Below, piece after piece: positions 1 through 5,911 of a DNA stretch of 7,898 nucleotides. The DNA lies in NCBI GenBank assembly GCA_027451565.1, contig DAIDJC010000159.1, positions 1-7,898 on the forward strand, given 5' to 3'. This stretch comes from Limisphaerales bacterium. Its GTDB lineage: Bacteria > Verrucomicrobiota > Verrucomicrobiia > Limisphaerales > UBA11358. Below the pieces are notes generated by a model that saw only the letters and a program-made list of their open reading frames with translations, did no database searches and was not told where the DNA came from. How positions within the stretch are numbered: position 1 is the first letter of the stretch; each line of letters starts with the position of its first letter. Position numbers and translations under genes: made by a program.

Positions 1-2
1 TC

Positions 3-1172
3 AACGGCAACCATGTGGCGGTGAATCTGAACGGCATTCCCAACGACCCGGTGGCCGTGCCCATCACCAATGCCTTGAACAACGGGAACATCTGGTATGC
101 GTGGATTGATTACGAAGGCGTTTCGCAAGACCTGGAAGTGCGCGTTTCCGAAATTCCGATCCGCCCGCTGGCTCCCACACTGGAGGCCTCGGTGGACCTG
201 CCCGGTCTGCTGGGCGGCACCAACGCCTTTGTGGGCTTCACCGCCGCCACCGGGGACGCCTACAACGAACAGAACATCCTTTCGTGGAAATTCTCAGCGC
301 TGCCCACGACGCGGTTTACCGGAACCTTCAACGCCACGAACCTGCCCCCCGGATTGCAGATTGACAAGGGCCTGGTGATGGTCCGGCACATTTACGCGGT
401 GTCCGGGGTGACGTACACGAATTACTCGTACGTCCCCATCAACATCGTCTCAAACTTGAACGCGCAGATCGCCTTTGAATCCGGGATAGCGGAACTGAAC
501 CCCGCAAGCGCGCTTCCGAACCCAAACGCGATTGACCTGGCGATCAGCAACAATGCGTATGCATTGGACTCGTTTGATACTTTTCAATATGCGATGCTGG
601 CCAGCTACACCAACTCCGGATCTGGCGGCGAAGGGGCGGTGATTAATTATGACAACCCGGACTATATCAACTTTGCGCCCTACTATGACAACTTGGGTTT
701 TCCTCCGTTCAACATGACGGAGCAGAGCTACACGACATTGCAGGACCAGGTGGCAGCCAATCCGCCGGGGCTTTTTCCGCCGGCCGGCCTTTCCCAACTC
801 CAGATCAACGACCCCGCCAATCCCGGCCCGGACAGCCCGCAATGGATCTCGACGCAGGCGGATGGCAGCATCCAGGGGGACGGGGTGAGCTACAGCCTGG
901 GCACGTTTCTGGGCACCGTGACGGTCCGGCAGCAGATTGTGTACAGCCCGCCCGGACCCATCGCCATCGCATCGCCGCGCAACAACGGTGCCAATTTCCT
1001 GTTTGATTTCAGCACGGTTTCAAATCAAACCTACACCGTCTGGTCCAGCACAAGCCTTTCTGGTACGAACTGGGGCAGTTACACCAACCTGACTGGCGAT
1101 GGGTATTTCCAGGAAATTTCAATTCCGATAACCAACGCACAGCAAAATTATTACCGTCTGAGTTCGCCTTAA
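3..1172 (+). CDS. Secreted L-type lectin-domain protein, 3' part
   Basis: The frame is open to the left window edge, so the 5' end is missing. The GTG at 15 is not a convincing start, because in-frame codons N-G-N-H precede it and the lectin fold is already under way. From the edge to about nt 295 the protein reads like the second half of a legume/bacterial L-type lectin beta-sandwich: IWYAWIDYEG and LEVRVSE strands, then DLPGLLGG, AFVGFTAATG (nt 225-254) and ILSWKF, the usual closing strands of that family. The middle (nt about 300-950) is Asn/Tyr/Pro-rich and I do not recognise it. The last about 70 residues (nt about 957-1169) resemble the C-terminal beta-rich segment common on verrucomicrobial secreted proteins and end in YYRLSSP. 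The lectin part suggests carbohydrate binding outside the cytoplasm. Signal peptide and any catalytic domain would lie upstream. The lectin call is fairly secure; the biological role is unknown. Confidence 0.8.
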   Translation, partial: NGNHVAVNLNGIPNDPVAVPITNALNNGNIWYAWIDYEGVSQDLEVRVSEIPIRPLAPTLEASVDLPGLLGGTNAFVGFTAATGDAYNEQNILSWKFSALPTTRFTGTFNATNLPPGLQIDKGLVMVRHIYAVSGVTYTNYSYVPINIVSNLNAQIAFESGIAELNPASALPNPNAIDLAISNNAYALDSFDTFQYAMLASYTNSGSGGEGAVINYDNPDYINFAPYYDNLGFPPFNMTEQSYTTLQDQVAANPPGLFPPAGLSQLQINDPANPGPDSPQWISTQADGSIQGDGVSYSLGTFLGTVTVRQQIVYSPPGPIAIASPRNNGANFLFDFSTVSNQTYTVWSSTSLSGTNWGSYTNLTGDGYFQEISIPITNAQQNYYRLSSP

Positions 1173-1205
1173 ACCGGCGACCTGACGGGGCACCCGGCTT
1201 TATTT
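1171..1205 (+). terminator. Weak candidate terminator after the lectin gene
   Basis: Directly at the stop codon, AAACCGG (1171-1177) can pair with CCGG-C-TTT (1194-1201), with one bulged base and a loop of 16 nt, followed by a short T-rich stretch (TTTATTT). The stem is short and the U-tract imperfect, so this is only a possible intrinsic terminator. Confidence 0.25.
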
Positions 1206-1234
1206 ACAACAACTCTTGTTTAAAATGCCTCCTC

Positions 1235-1484
1235 AGCAGAATTTGTGGGTCCAACCCAATTCCTTTAATCTATAAAGCGATGTTAATCAATGCGTTGCAA
1301 GGCAAATAGGCGCTTTGGCATCCAACCACCACTTGCGCCGGAGGCGAACCAGCATTTCAGCGGCAGGCAGGCGAGCGGCGGCGACGGGCTTCGAGCCTCC
1401 AGTTCGCGGCGCCGCCGGTCGCCACGCGTAACGGACTCGCCTGCCTGCCGCTGAAATGCGCCATTTTGACCCACAAATTCTGCT
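1235..1484. repeat. 250-bp segment bounded by perfect 17-bp inverted repeats
   Basis: AGCAGAATTTGTGGGTC at 1235-1251 is repeated exactly in inverse orientation at 1468-1484. The segment between contains a strong GC-rich hairpin (1352-1459) placed asymmetrically: about 100 nt from the left repeat but only 8 nt from the right one. Ends with matching inverted repeats and no coding capacity fit a small non-autonomous transposable element (MITE-like) or a remnant of one. I could not find a convincing target-site duplication: the left flank is GCCTCCTC and the right flank ATAGACCC. The right repeat ends 14 nt before the ATG of the next ORF, so it may also affect that gene's 5' leader. Confidence 0.55.
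1352..1459. repeat. Long GC-rich hairpin with perfect 24-bp arms
   Basis: The left arm at 1352-1375 (beginning GCATTTCAGCGG) is the exact reverse complement of the right arm at 1436-1459, with no mismatch in 24 positions. The 60-nt loop can fold further: GGCGGCG (1377-1383) pairs with CGCCGCC (1410-1416), and GGCGAC (1380-1385) can alternatively pair with GTCGCC (1418-1423). The structure would be very stable as RNA on either strand, or as a DNA cruciform. It lacks a following T-run, so it is not an ordinary intrinsic terminator. The arm contains GGCAGGCAGG, which also occurs in the left arm of the hairpin at 1825-1893. A REP-like or MITE-core repeat is the most likely explanation. Confidence 0.7.
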
Positions 1485-1498
1485 ATAGACCCTTTAAA

Positions 1499-1738
1499 AT
1501 GAAATCCCTGCCTCATCCCCTCAATCGCCTCACGATGCTGGCGCTCTTGGTTCCGTTCATGGCACTTTTTGCCGCCGGGTCCGTCCGCGCGGGACTGACG
1601 ATGGAGGTGGACCTGAATCGTGCCAACTACCAGGGTTCCCAATCCTACGGGTTTGGCTGCACCCTGAACACGAATAGCACGCCTCCCGGAGGGTTTTCGC
1701 TCACAAGCCGGTCTGGCGTTAGTATTCCTCGGTCTTAG
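1499..1738 (+). pseudogene. Truncated secreted-protein ORF (signal peptide plus short stub)
   Basis: The ATG at 1499 gives a 79-residue product. The TTG at 1466 would add 11 residues encoded inside the inverted repeat and is unlikely. Residues 1-31 form a textbook Sec signal peptide: basic start, hydrophobic core LALLVPFMALFAA and cleavage after SVRA. The mature part starts with MEVDLNRANY and LNTNSTPPGG, a style seen at the N-terminus of verrucomicrobial secreted proteins. After about residue 68 the reading frame enters the left arm of the 14-bp inverted repeat at 1704 and ends within that element, so the last about 11 residues (TSRSGVSIPRS) are probably not native. No Shine-Dalgarno sequence is visible. 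I read this as the 5' stub of a larger exported-protein gene cut by a repeat element. A genuine small exported protein cannot be excluded. Confidence 0.5.
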
Positions 1739-1785
1739 ACCTATTTGGGATAAGCTCCCTCACCGCGCCTGGCCAGACCGGCTTG
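1704..1785. repeat. Inverted repeat, perfect 14-bp arms, 54-nt spacer
   Basis: CAAGCCGGTCTGGC at 1704-1717 is exactly inverted at 1772-1785. The left arm overlaps the last codons of the short secreted ORF, and the ORF's TAG stop (1736-1738) lies in the spacer. There is no U-tract after the right arm. It may be a small inserted element or the scar that truncated the ORF; a regulatory hairpin is less likely. Confidence 0.55.
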
Positions 1786-1824
1786 GGTACGAAATCAGCA
1801 TCCTTCCGAATTTTCAAACAGGCT

Positions 1825-1893
1825 TTTAGAAAACATGAGGGCAGGCAGGACGCACCACTTGGTTGGCGGCTGCCAGCCCTCATGTTTTCTAAA
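1825..1893. terminator. Symmetric hairpin between convergent genes; possible bidirectional terminator
   Basis: The arms at 1825-1848 and 1870-1893 match at 23 of 24 positions, with a 21-nt loop. Each strand reads TTTAGAAAACATGAGGGC into the stem and GCCCTCATGTTTTCTAAA out of it. A GC-rich inner stem is therefore flanked by A-rich 5' and T-rich 3' sides in both directions, the usual shape of a bidirectional intrinsic terminator. It sits between a plus-strand ORF and the convergent minus-strand kinase remnant. The kinase stop codon (TAG, 1891-1889) lies inside the arm. The left arm carries GGCAGGCAGG, as in the hairpin at 1352-1459, so it may instead belong to a dispersed repeat family. Confidence 0.45.
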
Positions 1894-2413
1894 CTTCAGC
1901 AGGCCGGGAAGCGGCGTGGATAAATTTTTCTCTTATTTGACGGGGAAGCGCCGGTGTGGCCCCCGGTTGGGTGCAAACAAAACCAGCGACTTCAGCGGCG
2001 GCGGCGTGCAGGGCATCCAGTTCCATGTCGGCCAGGAGACCCATGACCAGAGTGGCGGTAAATGAATCTCCTGCCCCGACGGTATCCACCACGCGCACGG
2101 GCGCGGGGGGCTGGTGCGACCATCTTCCATTCTCGAACAGGATGCTTCCGAGAGGTCCGCGAGTCAAAGCAACCAACCGTGAACCAAATGTCATGGCCAG
2201 CCTTTCAATTTGCTGTTCCATGTTTTTTCCAAGTTGAAACATTGAGTTCAGAATGGCCAACTCACTGTCATTGAGCGAACACTTCATTTTGTTTGGGTCG
2301 CCTTGTGCGGGCAGTGGAAAAATGCGCGGGAATCCATGCATGCCAATTACAGACCCTACCCTGAGACGCACAAAGCAGAAAATCTGGAATATCCAGTCAG
2401 TTCTGGGACCCAT
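1889..2413 (-). pseudogene. 5'-truncated PfkB-family sugar kinase (fructokinase-like) remnant
   Basis: The open frame is 174 residues, against about 300 for intact PfkB/ribokinase-family fructokinases. Residues from about 44 on match the C-terminal half of the family: KCSLNDSELAIL (family pattern K-x-NxxE), LVALTRGPLGSILF (83-93 region), then the PfkB signature DTVGAGDSF at 110-118 with the catalytic-base Asp at 116 and the GAG anion hole. The N-terminal half, with the GG-rich sugar-binding region and lid, is absent. Residues 1-42 do not look like kinase in this frame, nor did the other two minus frames there. The ATG at 2413 lies 9 nt after the stop of the large GH32 gene, which suggests the missing half was deleted from an operon gene. 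Context supports fructose as the former substrate (inference). The product is unlikely to be an active kinase. Confidence 0.75.
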
Positions 2414-2422
2414 CTTTCAAAC

Positions 2423-5400
2423 TCATTGAAAAATAATCCGATAAAAGCCGGAGGCATTGGTCAGATGGGAAATATTTGAATCTAAAAACCCATCCGTTTC
2501 GTTGGAACCTGGTAATGCGGCAACAGTTTGCCAGATGTCAACCAGGCTCGGTTCCCATTGAACTAAAAGATTGGTTTCCGCCGCACCGTTCCATTGGAAA
2601 CTAAAACCCTTTGGGCCGACAGACATGTTTTTAATTTGCGGATGATCATCAATGGATGGAATCCGGCCAATCCGCCACGTATCCGGCACAACACCGCTGG
2701 TGATTTGAACTTCATCAATGAAGCCAAGAAAAGTCTCGGGGTTCGCATTCACCGGATAGGCGTTGCGTCCAATAAACATGTTTCCATTATCCTCCACCGG
2801 CAAAGGAAGAAATCCTGGTGAACAATTGTTTGTGGCATCGGCTTGCGTTCCATCCTGATTGACAATGGTCAGGCGCATTTGACCAGCAACGCCGCTTAAC
2901 GTGTCAAAAACCGCCAGCAGATAATGCCATTGGCCGTCGGCATAATTTGCCCCGGTCAAATCCACGGCATTTGTCATTCCAATCGCGCTGTTGGCCATGG
3001 CAAACCGCACATCTCCCGGCTCCACTTCGTTCATATCAATCCCATAACGAAATACCTGCCCGGTGTCCGTCCCCTGCGAAATCAATTCCATGATTCCGCT
3101 CCCGCTCCGGTTACCGTCCGTCTTGAAGAACAGTTGAATCGAGAACGGGCCGGCAAAGTCCATTTCGTCTCCATACTGGTCTTGGGGAAAAAACAAAGCA
3201 CCGTCCACATTGGAGATGGCCCCGGCATTGTAGGAAAAAATCCCGGCGGTGTGGCCATTCACAAACATGGATGCAGGAGCAACGTTTGTGCTTAATGTCA
3301 CCGGCCCCCCAGGCAGGCCATTAAACGTTATCAAATCATCAATCTCTGGGGGCAATGTGCCAGTGGTAAAAATTCCCTGGCCGCTATTTGTGTCTGAATC
3401 GGCCACGCCGACAAAAGTTGGCGTGCCGGCATTGTTCGGCGCGGTGATCTGCGACTCCATCCGCCAGTAGGACACTTTGTAAGGTCCGCGCACCGTCAAT
3501 GGCGCGACGCTGCTGGTCACTGAACCGACGGCGTTACTCACAACCACCTCGTAGTTCACATTGGTTGACGGAACCGCCGCAACCGACAACGTGCTGTTGG
3601 TTGCGTTGGAAATCGCCTGGCCGTTATTGTACCACTGATAAATGAAGGGAACGGTGGATCCCGTAGCCGTGACAGTGAAGGTGGCGGGACTGCCGACATT
3701 CACCGTTGCCGCCGGACCGGGTTGGCTGCTGATGAATGGCGGCGCGGGAGGCCACGCGGAAGCCAAATTGTAAAGACTCAGGGAGAGCAACTGCGCGCCG
3801 CTGCCATTGGCCACGAGGCTGATGGGCTGCGGCCCCGCCAACGGTATTGTACTCATCGGCATGTAAACCAAGCCATTGTTGGCGAAAATTTCCAAAAAAC
3901 CGCGATCCACGAGGATCTGCAGCGTGATGATGCCATTGATCGGAATCAAAGCATTCGTGACGCCCTCGCAGGACAATTGCTGGGCCTGGCAATTATAAGT
4001 TACCTGCACGCCGTCGAGGGTGAAGGTAACGCCAGCAGCAACGCCGGGTTGAAACTGCGCATCAATCTCGAACGCCTCGCCTGTCACCCCGGCCAGCGCG
4101 TTCCTGCCGTTGGCCAATGGCTGGGAGGGCCATGTGTTCGTGCCCGTTCGCAGCGCCGCCAGTTCTTTGACGGGGTTGACTAAAATCAGCGGGGTCGAGC
4201 CGGTCGTTTCCAAAGTCAGTTGAACGGGAAAATCCATTCCCCCATTGAAAGGCATGCCAGGGTAGTTACCCGTGCTGTTGGCTATCAGGATGCGCCGCCC
4301 ATCGGATGCGGGCATGTTGTTAAACGTTTGTCCGGCGGCGAAGCTGTTGCCGCGACGAATGCTGAATGGACCGTATTGGGCGGTGAACGCGTCGCCGTCA
4401 AACTGCCCCACGTAGTAATTTCCCGCTCCGGCGTAGAATATCCATTTCTGATTATTCAGGTTGCCGTCCAATGGCAGCGGAAACAGTTCCGGCACTTCAA
4501 TGACACCTGGAAAGTTGAACGTGGAGGTTTGGGTCCAATGCTTGAGATCGGTGGAGGAGAAGAAGCCAAAATCGTTGTTTTGCAGCCAAAACACCATGAC
4601 CCATTTGTTGCCCGGAGCATACCAGATTGCCTTTGGATCGCGATTGTCGCCGGCCACATTCGGAATGACTGGGTTGTTGGTGTATTTAATCCAAGTGCGT
4701 CCCTGGTCGAGACTGTAAGCCATGCTTTGAGTGAAAAGTTGGCCCTCGGACATGAGGTTATTATTACTATGGCCGCCAGCGCTCGTGTAGAAGCTCACGA
4801 GGGCATTGGTTCCAAACCCCGCGCTATTGTTCCAATCCACAACCGTGGACCCGGACCAAATCTGGCCCAGGGCATCGCCATACAGCGCTTCAGGAAGCTC
4901 CGTCCAATGCACCAGATCGGCGCTCACTGCATTGCCCCAATTTTGGTTTCCCACGACGACATCGTAGGGATTGTGCTGGTAACAGAGGTGGTATTCCCCG
5001 TTGAAAAAAGCCATCCCGTTCGGGTCGTTGTTAAATCCGCGCCGAGGCATGAAATGATAAATCGGTCGAAACTCCTCTTGATAAATGGGGGTCGTCGTCA
5101 CCGGCGTGGTGCTCTGAACGAAATCCTGAAGCTGCAACGAATTCGTCGAGTCAACCCTGACAACCATTTGCGTGTTTTGATAGGCCGACAAATCAAGAAA
5201 GGCGTAAAAGTCATAATTCGTCGCGCTTCCAAGGGGCAGATTGAATTCCTGCACCGAAACCCCGTTCACCAGCAAGGCCACCACATGATATGGATTGCCC
5301 AACTTCACGGGAAAATTAATAAACTGGTTCGTGGGCACAATGACACCTGTGGTCAACGGGCTGTCCGATTCCAGAATCTGGTCCACGTTCAAATGCCCCC

Positions 5401-5911
5401 AACCGGCGGTGGCGCTATCCACGATTTGAACCTGCGCCGTTTGTCCCAACAGATTACCCAGATCCCACTGTTCCCAGTCCAAATGCTCCCATTCTCCCGG
5501 ACCGGCGGCATGGCGAACCACTTTTCCATTCACTAAAAGATTAATGAGTGTTTGGCCGCCATAACCGCCGGCGGCCAGGTAACTGCCGCCGCCGATTAGA
5601 AACTTAATGTAATTTCGCTGAATCGTGAACGGGGGGGACGTGAGCGCGCCGGTGCCGCCATCGCCGCCTAGAAAGGTGTTGACCAAGCCGTGTCCAAGAT
5701 AACCGTCCACCGTTTGCTGGTTGGCCAAAGCCCCCTGCGCCGGACCCGAACCCATTCCGTTGCCAGTGACAGTCCAAGTGCCGCCAGCCAGCCAAATATA
5801 ATTTGTCTCCTCGAAATCAGACAGAAGAATATCCTGCGCAAAAGCAGATGTGACAAACATCAGAATTGCAAGAACGCCAAATCCCTGAAATTTAACAACT
5901 GCCAAATTCAT
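2423..5911 (-). CDS. Secreted multidomain GH32 beta-fructosidase (levanase/fructanase-like)
   Basis: 1162 residues, about twice a usual GH32 enzyme. Order of parts: signal peptide 1-25 (cleavage after SAFA); GH32-associated N-terminal module 27-182 (GTGALTSPPFTI, GWGHLNVDQI); a beta module about 190-265 resembling DUF4980; GH32 five-bladed propeller about 280-570; GH32 C-terminal beta-sandwich about 590-715; Ig-like domain about 724-808 (QWYNNGQ, YEVVVSNAVG); LamG/concanavalin-like domain about 810-1085 (YWRMES, DGQWHYLLAVFD, FLGFIDEVQI); C-terminal segment about 1090-1162 ending FYRIIFQ. All three GH32 catalytic acids are visible: Asp296 in NDPNG (nucleophile), Asp425 in RDPK (transition-state stabiliser) and Glu472 in EVPELF (acid/base; the usual EC is EV here). 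It should cleave terminal or internal beta-fructosyl bonds in levan, inulin or sucrose outside the cytoplasm; exact substrate and endo/exo mode are not readable. Its ATG overlaps the stop of the binding-protein gene, suggesting translational coupling. Confidence 0.92.
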   Translation of the reverse strand: MNLAVVKFQGFGVLAILMFVTSAFAQDILLSDFEETNYIWLAGGTWTVTGNGMGSGPAQGALANQQTVDGYLGHGLVNTFLGGDGGTGALTSPPFTIQRNYIKFLIGGGSYLAAGGYGGQTLINLLVNGKVVRHAAGPGEWEHLDWEQWDLGNLLGQTAQVQIVDSATAGWGHLNVDQILESDSPLTTGVIVPTNQFINFPVKLGNPYHVVALLVNGVSVQEFNLPLGSATNYDFYAFLDLSAYQNTQMVVRVDSTNSLQLQDFVQSTTPVTTTPIYQEEFRPIYHFMPRRGFNNDPNGMAFFNGEYHLCYQHNPYDVVVGNQNWGNAVSADLVHWTELPEALYGDALGQIWSGSTVVDWNNSAGFGTNALVSFYTSAGGHSNNNLMSEGQLFTQSMAYSLDQGRTWIKYTNNPVIPNVAGDNRDPKAIWYAPGNKWVMVFWLQNNDFGFFSSTDLKHWTQTSTFNFPGVIEVPELFPLPLDGNLNNQKWIFYAGAGNYYVGQFDGDAFTAQYGPFSIRRGNSFAAGQTFNNMPASDGRRILIANSTGNYPGMPFNGGMDFPVQLTLETTGSTPLILVNPVKELAALRTGTNTWPSQPLANGRNALAGVTGEAFEIDAQFQPGVAAGVTFTLDGVQVTYNCQAQQLSCEGVTNALIPINGIITLQILVDRGFLEIFANNGLVYMPMSTIPLAGPQPISLVANGSGAQLLSLSLYNLASAWPPAPPFISSQPGPAATVNVGSPATFTVTATGSTVPFIYQWYNNGQAISNATNSTLSVAAVPSTNVNYEVVVSNAVGSVTSSVAPLTVRGPYKVSYWRMESQITAPNNAGTPTFVGVADSDTNSGQGIFTTGTLPPEIDDLITFNGLPGGPVTLSTNVAPASMFVNGHTAGIFSYNAGAISNVDGALFFPQDQYGDEMDFAGPFSIQLFFKTDGNRSGSGIMELISQGTDTGQVFRYGIDMNEVEPGDVRFAMANSAIGMTNAVDLTGANYADGQWHYLLAVFDTLSGVAGQMRLTIVNQDGTQADATNNCSPGFLPLPVEDNGNMFIGRNAYPVNANPETFLGFIDEVQITSGVVPDTWRIGRIPSIDDHPQIKNMSVGPKGFSFQWNGAAETNLLVQWEPSLVDIWQTVAALPGSNETDGFLDSNISHLTNASGFYRIIFQ
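5908..5911 (-). other. ATGA start/stop overlap (translational coupling)
   Basis: On the minus strand the last codons of the binding-protein gene read GAG CAA CAA TGA, and the ATG of the GH32 gene overlaps that TGA by four bases (ATGA). Such overlaps usually mean re-initiation by the same ribosome, so the two proteins are probably made in linked amounts from one mRNA. This also fixes the start of the GH32 gene, which is followed at once by a good signal peptide. Confidence 0.8.

Noticed and set aside
450..842. 130-residue minus-strand ORF within the lectin gene
   Set aside because: Antisense shadow of a clear coding frame, Arg/Val-rich and without motifs.
1206..1320. Possible integron attC-like site (AACAA-CTC-TTGTT and nearby GTTAATC)
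   Set aside because: The 5-bp stem and core-like heptamers do not fit the RYYYAAC/GTTRRRY layout and no integrase or cassette structure is seen.
1466..1489. Promoter TTGACC...TATAGA in front of the short secreted ORF
   Set aside because: The spacing is only 12 nt and most of it lies in the inverted repeat, so the resemblance is probably incidental.
1283..1642. 119-residue minus-strand ORF across the hairpin region
   Set aside because: It runs through both arms of the inverted repeat and opposite the signal-peptide ORF. Composition is repeat-driven and there is no recognisable domain.
1835..2237. Small plus-strand ORFs opposite the kinase remnant
   Set aside because: They overlap the clear PfkB signature on the other strand and show no independent coding signal.
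4220..5536. 438-residue plus-strand ORF opposite the large GH32 gene
   Set aside because: It lies fully antisense to a gene with intact catalytic motifs; its sequence is rich in His, Arg, Val and Ile with no domain or signal, as expected for a complementary-strand shadow.
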